Assembly (NCBI GenBank): GCA_049596455.1
Contig: JBMYLP010000001.1
Location: 185,081-249,080, forward strand
Source of the DNA: UBA7446 sp049596455
GTDB lineage: Bacteria > Bacteroidota > Bacteroidia > Flavobacteriales > Flavobacteriaceae
Length of the DNA stretch: 64,000 bases
Direction: 5' to 3'
Part shown: positions 8,451-17,737 of the stretch, in pieces
Numbering within the stretch: the stretch's first letter is position 1
How the letters are laid out: each line of letters begins with the position of its first letter
Position numbers and translations under genes: made by a program
The notes under the pieces: generated by a model
What the model saw: the letters and a program-made list of their open reading frames with translations, nothing else
What the model was told of the DNA's origin: nothing
Databases searched by the model: none

Positions 8451-10685
8451 TTAATCCAACGTAACGTTTATCCCTGTATATATTCCAAAAGGATGACCGG
8501 GTCTAAAACCAGCAGGTACACGAGCAGAGGCATATACCTCATCCAAGAGATTAATCACATTTGCAAACAAACTAATTTTTGAGCTTAGATGATACTTGGC
8601 TGAGAAATCAATGATGAAATTATCGTCAAGTTTCATAGTGTCTTTAGTTCCTCCATTTGATGCCTGAGTATCAAAGGCACCATTGTAACGCGCATTAAAA
8701 GTAAGTTCATAGCGCTGGTGTTCAATACCAGCTGTGACACTTAACTGCTGCTGAGGAATATAAGGTACGTTATCTCCCTTACTTACGCTTCCCCAAATAC
8801 CCTGAGTACTTCCAAAAGAGTTCTGAAAAATGGCATTTGTAAGCGTATATGCCACTGCAATAGGAGTTTGAATCTTTGCGTTAAAATCTGAAAGATTATA
8901 GTTAAGTTGAAGTTCAAGTCCACTCACATTTACTTCTCCAGCATTAAACTGGTCTAGTGAACCTGTTCCGCCGCTAGCAGCTAGATCAGAACCCAATAAG
9001 TTGGAATAGTCATTAAAGAATCCTACAACCTCTCCTCTGAGTTTTCCGGCACTGAAACGAGAACCCAATTCATAGTTAACGCTATACTCGGCTTTCTCAC
9101 CAGGAGCATTTCCAGGGGGTGAAAATCCCTTATGAACACCTCCAAAGAGAGACAATCGATTTGAAAAACTATAATTAAATCCAATACCTGGTATAAATAC
9201 GGAAATCTGATTTTCTCTAGTAGTTGGAGCGTCTTGTCTAAGCCCATCTGCACTACCCCAGTCTTCCCTGTTTAGGGTAACGCTTTCATATCGAAATCCA
9301 GGTGTAATAGTGAATTTGTCAAACTTATATTTGTACAACACATAGGATGCAAAAGCATTAGCACTTGAGATTCGATTTCCCTGAGCACCACGCACTCCCT
9401 TTGACGTTAGTGTCATATTACCTCCATCAATGCGGAAACCATCTTCCCACTGAAAGCGGTCTTCCTCATCGTAGTGCAGTCGAGCACCTATCTCAATATC
9501 ATGGAAGGAACCGTTTTCCCCATACCAATGGTAGTCAATTTTGGTTTGAATACCACGAGAATAATACACCCGATTATTTGCTTTTAAAAGAAGGGTATCG
9601 TCAGCGGAGTTTAGAGTGCCGTTTAGAGTACTCATGTGATTTGGGAAAGAAAGCGGATCATTGAGCACTGTTGATAAACTTTTCTTGTCGTTGTTATAAA
9701 CAACATCGTCAAGCTTATACCAATTGCGTGTGAATTTGTTGTCGTATGCATTGGTAACAATTCTGAATTGCTTTGAGAAATCAATAATGTGAGTAAGCAT
9801 CACTTGACGCTGTTCAGCGTTCATTACATCCTTTTGCGAAGAAAGATATCGGGAATAGGGATTTGTATTAAAATCAGCCTTAGAAAGCCCAAGGTAGGTT
9901 TCATTGGATTTTTCATCATAAAAGTGATATTTAACTTCTAAGGATTGTGCTAGCTTAGCATCAACATCTGTAGAAAGTTTTAATTTACCCATGATATCAT
10001 AAATATCAAAGCCCGTATTTAGGTTGTCTCCAAGGCGTTTAAAACCATCCGAATTGAAATTCAAATATTCAAGTACATACCCAATATTTTCAAAAGACTG
10101 ACCCACTGATGTGTGTAATTGCATGGTGTTAAAACTACCATAGCTGGAACGAATTTTTGCTGAAAAATCATCTGGAATCGCCGTGGAAACTAAGTTTATA
10201 GCGCCGCCCGTTGTAAAGGGTCCATGCTGCACTTGGCTACTCCCCTTTAGTATTTCAATAGCTTGCATACGCAGCACCGATGGAAAATAATAAGCGGCTG
10301 GGGAGCTGTAGGGAGCCGGAGCAATAAGTACGCCGTCTTCCATAAGTGTAATCTTTGAACTCCGTTGAGGAGAGGTTCCCCGAAGGGAGATATTTGGGCG
10401 TAGACCGTATCCATCTTCTTCATAAAAATTTACACCCGGCACCGCGCGCAACGCACGGTTAATATCGGCATAACCAAACTGTTCTAAATCATCAGAAGAC
10501 AAAAAATAAGAAGCCCCTGTTCGGTTTTGTGCAGCAAATTTGTTTCCAAGAATCGTGTTTGCACGAATAATAACTTCATCGAGCTTCTGCACTGAGTCCA
10601 AAGCAACTTGAGCGGTAGGATTTTGACTTAATGCGGTTGTCAAAATCAAGCTTTTGAAGATAGTCAAATGACAATTTAACTTCAC
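8451..10685 (-). CDS. TonB-dependent outer-membrane receptor, FecA-like
   Basis: A 744-residue protein with a short signal peptide (about 1-26), a plug domain (about 33-165) carrying DEVIIRANTI and the FecA-type string YGLRPNISLRGTSPQRSS followed by EDGVLIAPAPYSSPA, and a C-terminal beta barrel ending in a terminal strand (GIYTGINVTLD). It imports a chelated metal, most likely an iron carboxylate or siderophore, across the outer membrane with TonB energy. The start is GTG at 10685, immediately after an in-frame TAA, so no earlier start exists. Two AT-rich operator-like elements lie upstream, one touching the start codon. No partner lipoprotein, ABC transporter or sigma-regulator genes are next to it. 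Confidence 0.9.
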   Translation of the reverse strand: MKLNCHLTIFKSLILTTALSQNPTAQVALDSVQKLDEVIIRANTILGNKFAAQNRTGASYFLSSDDLEQFGYADINRALRAVPGVNFYEEDGYGLRPNISLRGTSPQRSSKITLMEDGVLIAPAPYSSPAAYYFPSVLRMQAIEILKGSSQVQHGPFTTGGAINLVSTAIPDDFSAKIRSSYGSFNTMQLHTSVGQSFENIGYVLEYLNFNSDGFKRLGDNLNTGFDIYDIMGKLKLSTDVDAKLAQSLEVKYHFYDEKSNETYLGLSKADFNTNPYSRYLSSQKDVMNAEQRQVMLTHIIDFSKQFRIVTNAYDNKFTRNWYKLDDVVYNNDKKSLSTVLNDPLSFPNHMSTLNGTLNSADDTLLLKANNRVYYSRGIQTKIDYHWYGENGSFHDIEIGARLHYDEEDRFQWEDGFRIDGGNMTLTSKGVRGAQGNRISSANAFASYVLYKYKFDKFTITPGFRYESVTLNREDWGSADGLRQDAPTTRENQISVFIPGIGFNYSFSNRLSLFGGVHKGFSPPGNAPGEKAEYSVNYELGSRFSAGKLRGEVVGFFNDYSNLLGSDLAASGGTGSLDQFNAGEVNVSGLELQLNYNLSDFNAKIQTPIAVAYTLTNAIFQNSFGSTQGIWGSVSKGDNVPYIPQQQLSVTAGIEHQRYELTFNARYNGAFDTQASNGGTKDTMKLDDNFIIDFSAKYHLSSKISLFANVINLLDEVYASARVPAGFRPGHPFGIYTGINVTLD

Positions 10686-10686
10686 T

Positions 10687-10769
10687 TATTTAGATTAATT
10701 AAAATTAACGAGTGCAAACTTAACACGGAAAAAGGTGGTGTGCAAGTTATTTAGACTAATTTTAAATAA
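10687..10769 (-). promoter_or_regulatory. duplicated TTATTTAGAYTAATT element upstream of the receptor gene
   Basis: TTATTTAGATTAATT (10687-10701) and TTATTTAGACTAATTTT (10747-10763) are near copies about 60 bases apart. The second is part of a 23-base inverted repeat (10747-10769) with perfect outer arms TTATTTA and TAAATAA. The first ends next to the start codon. The layout suggests a repressor site, plausibly of a metal-responsive DtxR/Fur-type regulator; that identity is inference. Confidence 0.45.
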
Positions 10770-10865
10770 AGTTTTTAACCTGTTGAAAAAAGGCACTGAA
10801 AACAGCGTATCAAGATGAATTCTTTAATGATAGACAAATTGAAATTAAATACTATTAATGAAGTA

Positions 10866-12884
10866 TTATTCTGGATACGAAACACGCAAATGGTAGCTAC
10901 TAATAAGTTTTTCAGCTAACACTTTCTTTACGGTTTCAATTTCACGAAGTGTGATATTGGCTTCCAAAAATTGTTTTTCATCTAGCAAGCGATTTACAAT
11001 TTTTTCTACAAAAGCAACTATTTTTTCTGCAGTAGGTTCTTTTAAGCTTTTGGATGCTGCCTCTACCCCATCGGATATCATTACAATAGCCGTTTCTTTA
11101 GAAAAAGGTTTTGGTCCGGGATACTGAAACTGCTCTACGTCAATGTCTGGATTGATTTGTTGGGCTTGTTGTAAAAAATACAACACTGTTGTAGTGCCGT
11201 GATGCGTGCGGATAAAATCGATTACACGATCTGGTAATTTTGATTTTCTGGCATTCGTAATTCCATTTAATACATGATCAATTATAATCTTCGCGCTTAC
11301 TTCAGGTTCTAAATCGTCGTGAGGGCTGTACGTAGCTTGATTTTCACTGAAAAACACAGGATTTTTCATCTTGCCAATGTCGTGGTATAATGCGCCTACT
11401 CTAGTTAGTAGCGTGTTTGCGCCAATGGCATTTGCAGCCGCTTCGGCAATATTAGCTACCTGCAAAGAATGCTGAAATGTTCCAGGAGCTTTATCAGCAA
11501 GTTCACGAAGCAACTTACTGTTGGTGTCGGACAACTCAAGTAAAGACGCATCTGATACCAAACCAAATACTTTTTCAAAAATATAAATCAACGGTTGCAC
11601 AAATAATATCGCCAACCCATTGATAACAAAAAGCAATAGAACGTCGTAAGACAATTGCAACAGGTTACCGTCATGGATTAGGGTAAACGCAACATATGAA
11701 ACGGCATACAAGCCCACGATAAGACCCACAGAGATAAACAGCTTAGCCCTTCGATACAAATCGTTTACGGTGAGTGAAGCTAAAATCCCCGCCATAATTT
11801 GCAAATAAATAAACTCAAAGCTATTGGGCACCAAAAACGCAATTAAAAACAAGCTGATCAACAACGTAAAAAGTGCTATGCGTGTATCAAAAAATGTACG
11901 CATCAGCAAGGGCAACATACAAATTGGAACTGCATAAACGTATTGCGGGTCTACATCTACCACAGCTTTGGTAAGCAACACCATAAGCAAAACATTTACG
12001 CACAAAAATGTAAGGCGTTTGTTGTTTTCAAAAACCGTTTTTCGGGTGCGCCATAAAAACACGAATACTAAAAGTACTGGAATCAATACCAAAAGTGAAT
12101 ACCCTAAAATAATCCAGGTGGTGTTGGACTGCGTCCATGTTTGTGACTCAAACTCTTGTTGCAGCGAAAGTAATCTTTGCAATTTTTCACCTTCTACAAC
12201 CTCTCCTTTTGCAATGATACGTGTTCCCTTGGTAATCAATCCGCGCACGGGAATAATTCCCGCAACTGCCTCCGATTTAAATTGAAGTGTTAACTCCTCA
12301 TCGAAAGATATGTTGGGCACAATAAGTGAAAGCAGATATTGCAACGTAGCTTCTGAAAGTACATCCGTACCAAAAACAGCTAATTGGCTAAGCAGAGTGT
12401 CTTTAGCCTCCTTTTCATTATATAAGTCAGCTATTGATATTGAAGATTGACGTGTGTCATTTACTAAGGCGACGGATTCATTTTCAGCTATAATTTGCGC
12501 ATCAGAAATTACGCCTACAGCATAGATTTCTTCCATAACTGTACGCCAATTAATCAAAACTGCATTAAATTCTGGAGTGGCAGGAAGAGTAGATGCATAC
12601 TCATCGAAAGCGTTCAAAGCAGAAGTTACAGTTTCATCTTGTGCTGAAAAATAGCGTGGAACACTTGCTTCAAGCACTTCTCGCTCACGACTTAGTTCCT
12701 CTTTTGATTTTTGAATTGGAAAATCATAGGGAGCCAAAAGCGTTTCGTATTGCCATGGTTTGCCTTCTTGAATTTCATACTGAAAGCTTGCGCCTCTGGG
12801 TAACATATAAACCACTACAGCTGTCGTAACCAAACAAAGAAATGCTTTGTAAATAGCAGCTTGATAGCGGTAAAACAACTTCAT
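10866..12884 (-). CDS. pgpH: 7TM-HD family phosphohydrolase (PgpH-type c-di-AMP phosphodiesterase)
   Basis: A 672-residue membrane enzyme. One N-terminal membrane helix (about 14-30) is followed by the 7TMR-HDED extracytoplasmic domain (about 40-250), then seven membrane helices (about 255-455), and a cytoplasmic HD domain with HSLQVANIAEAAANA, YHDIGKMKNP and the HHGTTTV segment. PgpH-type proteins hydrolyse cyclic di-AMP to pApA. The gene stands alone, 180 bases from the receptor gene and divergent from the NlpC/P60 gene, with 75 bases between the two start codons. The family is certain from layout and motifs; the substrate is taken from the family. Confidence 0.92.
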   Translation of the reverse strand: MKLFYRYQAAIYKAFLCLVTTAVVVYMLPRGASFQYEIQEGKPWQYETLLAPYDFPIQKSKEELSREREVLEASVPRYFSAQDETVTSALNAFDEYASTLPATPEFNAVLINWRTVMEEIYAVGVISDAQIIAENESVALVNDTRQSSISIADLYNEKEAKDTLLSQLAVFGTDVLSEATLQYLLSLIVPNISFDEELTLQFKSEAVAGIIPVRGLITKGTRIIAKGEVVEGEKLQRLLSLQQEFESQTWTQSNTTWIILGYSLLVLIPVLLVFVFLWRTRKTVFENNKRLTFLCVNVLLMVLLTKAVVDVDPQYVYAVPICMLPLLMRTFFDTRIALFTLLISLFLIAFLVPNSFEFIYLQIMAGILASLTVNDLYRRAKLFISVGLIVGLYAVSYVAFTLIHDGNLLQLSYDVLLLFVINGLAILFVQPLIYIFEKVFGLVSDASLLELSDTNSKLLRELADKAPGTFQHSLQVANIAEAAANAIGANTLLTRVGALYHDIGKMKNPVFFSENQATYSPHDDLEPEVSAKIIIDHVLNGITNARKSKLPDRVIDFIRTHHGTTTVLYFLQQAQQINPDIDVEQFQYPGPKPFSKETAIVMISDGVEAASKSLKEPTAEKIVAFVEKIVNRLLDEKQFLEANITLREIETVKKVLAEKLISSYHLRVSYPE

Positions 12885-12947
12885 AAAAAAGATTTAAACA
12901 AAAGTACCACTTTTCAACACATCGGCTATAAGCTATATATTTTGACT

Positions 12948-12955
12948 TATTTTTG
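12948..12955 (+). promoter_or_regulatory. -7 box four bases before the NlpC/P60 ATG
   Basis: TATTTTTG is an exact TAnnTTTG match ending four bases before the ATG at 12960, inside a 75-base divergent gap. It predicts a transcript with almost no leader. No convincing -33 element is visible. Confidence 0.4.
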
Positions 12956-12959
12956 ATTT

Positions 12960-13706
12960 ATGACATACGGTATCTGCGCGCTGAGTTTACTTCCACTGCG
13001 AGAGGCAGGGCAGCACAATGCATTGGTTTTGAGTGAGGTATTATATGGAGAACTTTTTCAAATTTTAAAAACAAAAAAATACTTTAGTCAGATTCGTTTA
13101 TTAGACGACACAATAGGTTGGATAGAAAATACCCAATACCTTGAGATTTCAGCTAAAGATTTTGATAAACTCTCCAATCAACCACCAAAAATATCCACAA
13201 ACCTAGTTGAGTTTATTTATAATGACAATCAGATATTGTTTCCTGTTCCCATAGGAAGTATGGTACAGCATACTGCATTTTTAGGTCATCATTTTGAAGG
13301 GGAAACAGCTGGGCATCAGCCAGAAAAAAATAACATCCGCAGTATGGCATTGAGGTTTATAAACACACCATTTCGTAAAGGCGGTAAATCGCCATTTGGT
13401 GTTGATGCGGATGGCTTTGTGCAAATCGTTTATGCGCTTTGTGGCATTGCCCTCCCAAGAACGGCTGTTATGCAAGCAAAGGAAGGCGTAGTTCTAAGTT
13501 TTATTGAAGAAGCAGAATCTGGGGATTTAGCTTTTTTTGATGATAGTGATGGGGAAATTATTCACGTAGGTATAATTTTAGAAAACAACTACATCATTCA
13601 TGCGCACGGGCAAGTACGTGTAGATAGATTAGATCAAACTGGAATTTTCAATCCTGATTTAAGAACACATACGCATCAGCTGCGCCTCATCAAATCAATT
13701 GCATAA
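12960..13706 (+). CDS. NlpC/P60 family protein lacking the catalytic cysteine (probable pseudoenzyme)
   Basis: A 248-residue protein with an N-terminal SH3-like part (about 1-65) and a C-terminal NlpC/P60 fold (about 125-245). In active members the nucleophile lies in a DCSGF motif; here the same place reads DADGF, with Ala at residue 150. The preceding tryptophan-containing YxWGG is FRKGG. The two later histidines (IIHVG, His202; IIHAHG, His214) are kept. The frame is intact and the rest is well conserved (SPFG, ALPRTAV, EAESGDLAFF), which argues for a non-catalytic peptidoglycan-binding role rather than decay. No signal peptide is seen. It ends convergent with the TPR-gyrA transcript. Confidence 0.85.
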   Translation: MTYGICALSLLPLREAGQHNALVLSEVLYGELFQILKTKKYFSQIRLLDDTIGWIENTQYLEISAKDFDKLSNQPPKISTNLVEFIYNDNQILFPVPIGSMVQHTAFLGHHFEGETAGHQPEKNNIRSMALRFINTPFRKGGKSPFGVDADGFVQIVYALCGIALPRTAVMQAKEGVVLSFIEEAESGDLAFFDDSDGEIIHVGIILENNYIIHAHGQVRVDRLDQTGIFNPDLRTHTHQLRLIKSIA

Positions 13707-13730
13707 AAAAACCCCGCAAAAGCGAGGTTT
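13705..13730 (-). terminator. rho-independent terminator for the gyrA-TPR transcript
   Basis: On the minus strand AAACCTCGC, a loop of T's and G, then GCGGGGTTTTTTT: an eight-base stem with one mismatch and a seven-T tail. It lies between the convergent stops at 13706 and 13752. On the plus strand the tail is poor. Confidence 0.75.
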
Positions 13731-13751
13731 CCGATTTGTTCAGACAATACG

Positions 13752-15002
13752 TTAGAGCGCATCTAACATATCACGGTATTTTTTAAAGTTAGCGGTATCG
13801 CCAATAGTACCGAAAATATTCTTTAGTGTCGTAATTGCATCCGTATTTTTAGGGTTTATTTTAACCAATTGCTCCAAATACGGAACTGCCTCCAAAAACA
13901 ACCCTTCGCGCTTAGCTTTTAACTGATCGTACTTACGATTATCAGCAGCAGACGTACCTAGTGCATTCATTTGATCTACTATGTCTGCTTCACCCTCCAA
14001 AATAACAGACGAAAGGTTTAAATATGTAGCTTCATAAGTTGGATCTAATTCAATTGCTTTTTTGTAATAATCAATAGCTGCATCACGTTTTCCTTCATTT
14101 CCATTGACAACGCCAAGGTTGTAGTATAGAATGGCATTGTTTGGGTCTTGCGCAATCGCTTCCTGCATAAGCGTACCAAAACGTACCTCATCTCCAAGCT
14201 TTATATACAAATCCGCTTCGGTTAAAATCAGCCCTACATCTTTAGGAGAAAGTTTTCTTGCGTCTTTTACAGCTTCCATAGCAGCATCATTATCACCATT
14301 AGCAACATGAATTAAAGCAATGTTTTTTACAATTTCAGGTAAGCGCGACTCCGTAAAATCTTCTCTTAAATTTGTAAAGTCTTTAGATTTCTTGTAAATT
14401 TTATAGGTAGTTTCATCAACCTCTGACTCCTCTCCAGTTGCGACCTCAGTGGCAAAGAATTTCTTGGTAATTCCAGTGTAATTCTTTTCCTTAAGCGTCA
14501 TATAATAGCTTAATGCATTGTCATAATCGCCACCATTTACCGCACTAGAAGCAGCATAATATAAATACTCTATGTTATTGGCTTTATCTAAACTATAAGC
14601 TAGGTGGAGCAATTTGGCAGCATCTGCATATTTCTCATTGCCATTTAACTCAACTGCACTGTTTATCAAATCATTTGTCAACTGATTGCGTGCCCCATTG
14701 ATTAGGGAAGTATACTTATTAATTTTTGCGCCTTCCTCTATTGATTTGGCTTTTTTATAAGCTGATATCGCCTCACCGTAAGACTTCGTGCCTTGCTTTG
14801 AAACCCCAAGCAAATAGTAATAATGAGAGGAATATTTCGCCTCAGCGTTTTCAATAAGTGGCTTTATTGACTCCAAAGATGTTAATGCTTGCTCGTATGA
14901 AGCGGCATCAACAAGTTTTTGCGCAGCTTTAAGCTCTTTTTTTTGTGCCACAGCAGCAAAGGCTACCAAGATGGTAAGGGTTAGGGAATAGTACGTTTTC
15001 AT
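13752..15002 (-). CDS. tetratricopeptide repeat protein, periplasmic
   Basis: A 416-residue protein with a signal peptide (MKTYYSLTLTILVAFAAVAQ) and several TPR units: pairs around 25-95, 125-175 and a clear run at about 225-330 with the pattern AILYYNLGVVNGNEGKRDAA followed by IDYYKKAIELDP. TPR arrays are protein-binding scaffolds. The gene lies 17 bases downstream of gyrA on the same strand and probably shares its transcript, ending at the terminator near 13720. No specific partner can be read from the sequence. Confidence 0.85.
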   Translation of the reverse strand: MKTYYSLTLTILVAFAAVAQKKELKAAQKLVDAASYEQALTSLESIKPLIENAEAKYSSHYYYLLGVSKQGTKSYGEAISAYKKAKSIEEGAKINKYTSLINGARNQLTNDLINSAVELNGNEKYADAAKLLHLAYSLDKANNIEYLYYAASSAVNGGDYDNALSYYMTLKEKNYTGITKKFFATEVATGEESEVDETTYKIYKKSKDFTNLREDFTESRLPEIVKNIALIHVANGDNDAAMEAVKDARKLSPKDVGLILTEADLYIKLGDEVRFGTLMQEAIAQDPNNAILYYNLGVVNGNEGKRDAAIDYYKKAIELDPTYEATYLNLSSVILEGEADIVDQMNALGTSAADNRKYDQLKAKREGLFLEAVPYLEQLVKINPKNTDAITTLKNIFGTIGDTANFKKYRDMLDAL

Positions 15003-15019
15003 AAAATGGGAATAATTAA

Positions 15020-17512
15020 TTAATCGTTTTCTTCAATTGTTACATCAATATCGTCGACATCTTGAATTTCCTCATCATCGTTCATTACCTTAGCCACGGC
15101 AGCAATGGAGTCATCCTCTTTTAAATTGATAAGACGAACACCTTGCGTAGCACGTCCCATCACACGAAGGGACTCCACACCAAGCCGTATGGCAATACCA
15201 GAACGATTGATGATCATCAAGTCATCAGCATCTGATACATTTTTTATGGCAACTAAATTACCTGTTTTTTCGGTTAACGCAAGTGTTTTTACGCCTTTTC
15301 CACCACGATTGGTAATACGATAATCATCAATCTTAGAACGTTTGCCGTAGCCGTTTTCGGAAACCACCAAAATATCAGAATCCAAATCGTTTACAGCAAC
15401 CATTCCAACCAACTCATCCTGAGCGTCTTGCAGCGTAATTCCGCGCACACCAGAGGCATTTCTACCCATTGGTCGGGTTTTACTTTCTTCAAATCGAATG
15501 GCTTTTCCAGACTTTACTGCCAACACTACCTGAGAAGCTCCTGTGGTAAGTTTTGCTTCCAAAAGTTCGTCACCCTCACGCACTGTTATGGCATTAATAC
15601 CATTTGTTCTGGGGCGCGAATATTGTTCTAGTGACGTCTTTTTAACTTGTCCCTTTTTGGTAGCCATTACCACATAGCGACTGTTAATGTATTCTTCGTC
15701 CTTGAGGTCTTGCGTACAAATAAACGCCTTTACTTTATCGTCTTGTTCAATGTTGATAAGGTTTTGGATTGCACGCCCTTTTGAGGTTCTGCTTCCTTCT
15801 GGAATTTCAAAAACACGTAGCCAAAAACATTTACCTTTTTGAGTGAAAAACAACATGTATTGGTGGTTGGTGCCCACAAACAAATGTTCAAGAAAATCTT
15901 CACTTCGAGTGGTTGAGGCTTTTTGCCCTACACCTCCCCTATTTTGAGTGCGATACTCGGCAAGTGGGGTACGCTTAATGTAACCCGCATGAGAAATGGT
16001 AATTACCACTTTTTCATCTGGAATCATATCCTCTACGCGGAAGCTACCGCCTGCATACTCTATGGTAGAGCGACGTTCGTCACCATATTTTTCTTTAACC
16101 TCTAAAAGCTCGTCTTTAATGATACTCATACGACGTTCCTTTTTATCTAGGATATCTTTTAAATCCTCAATGGTTTTCATGAGTTCATCGTATTCAGAGC
16201 GCAATTTGTCTTGCTCCAAACCTGTTAATTGACGTAAACGCATCTCCACAATAGCCTTTGCCTGAATTTCGGAAAGGTCAAATGTGGCAACAAGTTTTTG
16301 TCGCGCTTCGTCTGCATTAGCAGATGCTTTTATAAGCGCAATCACTTCATCAATATTGTCCGATGCTATGATTAATCCTTGTAAAATATGTGCGCGCTCC
16401 TCTGCTTTTTTAAGCAAATACTGTGTACGCCTAACCACAACCTCATGACGATGCTCAACAAAATGATGAATCATATCTTTAAGGTTCAACATTTGCGGGC
16501 GGCCCTTAACTAGGGCAATGTTGTTGACACTAAACGATGATTGCAACGCCGTGTATTTATACAACATATTAAGGACAATGTTTGGAATAGCATCTCGCTT
16601 TAGTATGTATACGATGCGCATTCCTTTTCGGTCAGACTCATCACGGATATTCGAAATTCCTTCAATTTTTTTGTCATTTACCATTTCAGCGGTTTTCTTA
16701 ATCATTTCCGCTTTATTGACTTGGTAGGGTATTTCCGTTACAATAATACATTCCCGACCATTGACTTCTTCAATTTCGGCTTTTGCACGCACCACCACAC
16801 GTCCACGACCGGTATGAAAGGCTTCTTTAACTCCTTCGTAACCATAAATTACACCGCCTGTTGGAAAATCAGGAGCTTTAATGTGCTCCATCAAACCATC
16901 TACATCAATGTCTGAATTTTCAATATATGCAACTGTGCCATCTACTACCTCAGTAAGATTATGTGGAGGCATATTTGTAGCCATACCAACAGCAATTCCA
17001 GATGCACCATTTATGAGCAAATTGGGTACTCGAGTGGGAAGAACGGTGGGTTCCTTTAGCGTATCATCAAAGTTAAGCTGATGGTCAACTGTGTCTTTTT
17101 CGATATCTGCCATCATGTCTTCTGAGATTTTTTGAAGACGTGCCTCAGTGTAACGCATTGCAGCAGGACTATCCCCATCAACAGAACCAAAGTTTCCTTG
17201 TCCGTCAACCATCATGTAGCGTAAGCTCCAAGATTGTGCCATACGTACCATCGTATCATAAACCGAGGTGTCGCCATGTGGGTGGTACTTACCCAAAACT
17301 TCTCCTACAATACGAGCAGATTTTTTATAAGATGAATTGGCTTTAACGCCCAATTCGTGCATGCCAAACAATACGCGGCGGTGCACAGGCTTAAGTCCAT
17401 CTCTGACATCTGGCAGAGCACGTGACACAATGACCGACATGGAATAGTCGATGTATGCCGACTTCATTTCATCTTCAATGTTGATTGGGATCAACTTATC
17501 TTCTGTTGCCAT
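15020..17512 (-). CDS. gyrA: DNA gyrase subunit A
   Basis: GyrA carries the DNA breakage-reunion active site of gyrase, which introduces negative supercoils with GyrB. The 830-residue protein shows DGLKPVHRRVLFGM, the catalytic tyrosine Tyr121 in AAMRYTEARL, a coiled-coil arm, and the C-terminal wrapping domain with a GyrA box variant QNRGGVG near residue 530. In the quinolone-determining region the positions matching E. coli Ser83 and Asp87 are Thr82 and Asp86. It starts at ATG 17512 and diverges from clpC with 225 bases between. A TPR gene follows at once. Confidence 0.98.
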   Translation of the reverse strand: MATEDKLIPINIEDEMKSAYIDYSMSVIVSRALPDVRDGLKPVHRRVLFGMHELGVKANSSYKKSARIVGEVLGKYHPHGDTSVYDTMVRMAQSWSLRYMMVDGQGNFGSVDGDSPAAMRYTEARLQKISEDMMADIEKDTVDHQLNFDDTLKEPTVLPTRVPNLLINGASGIAVGMATNMPPHNLTEVVDGTVAYIENSDIDVDGLMEHIKAPDFPTGGVIYGYEGVKEAFHTGRGRVVVRAKAEIEEVNGRECIIVTEIPYQVNKAEMIKKTAEMVNDKKIEGISNIRDESDRKGMRIVYILKRDAIPNIVLNMLYKYTALQSSFSVNNIALVKGRPQMLNLKDMIHHFVEHRHEVVVRRTQYLLKKAEERAHILQGLIIASDNIDEVIALIKASANADEARQKLVATFDLSEIQAKAIVEMRLRQLTGLEQDKLRSEYDELMKTIEDLKDILDKKERRMSIIKDELLEVKEKYGDERRSTIEYAGGSFRVEDMIPDEKVVITISHAGYIKRTPLAEYRTQNRGGVGQKASTTRSEDFLEHLFVGTNHQYMLFFTQKGKCFWLRVFEIPEGSRTSKGRAIQNLINIEQDDKVKAFICTQDLKDEEYINSRYVVMATKKGQVKKTSLEQYSRPRTNGINAITVREGDELLEAKLTTGASQVVLAVKSGKAIRFEESKTRPMGRNASGVRGITLQDAQDELVGMVAVNDLDSDILVVSENGYGKRSKIDDYRITNRGGKGVKTLALTEKTGNLVAIKNVSDADDLMIINRSGIAIRLGVESLRVMGRATQGVRLINLKEDDSIAAVAKVMNDDEEIQDVDDIDVTIEEND

Positions 17513-17737
17513 TCAATGATATATTTAACGTTTTGACAGTATTGCTAAAATACGCATTCAACGAATGAATAATTACAATTATTAAGCCGTTTTTCTTATG
17601 ACTTATTAACATTTTGATTGTTTGAGATTGCTGAAAATTTTGTTGGAAATTATTTGTAATTCTTTGATTTTTTTTGTCTATTCGTTATATGCCTTTGCAT
17701 AATTGGTTCAATTTTTGACCAACAAAAGAAAAAACCT

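Noticed and set aside
15020..17512. Thr at the Ser83-equivalent of GyrA as a quinolone-resistance mutation
   Set aside because: Threonine or other residues at this place occur naturally in many lineages; without a sensitive relative for comparison it is not evidence of resistance.
17703..17722. Inverted repeat TTGGT...ACCAA before clpC as a CtsR-type operator
   Set aside because: CtsR sites have a different consensus (GGTCAAA repeats) and CtsR is a Firmicutes regulator; the repeat is short and may be chance.
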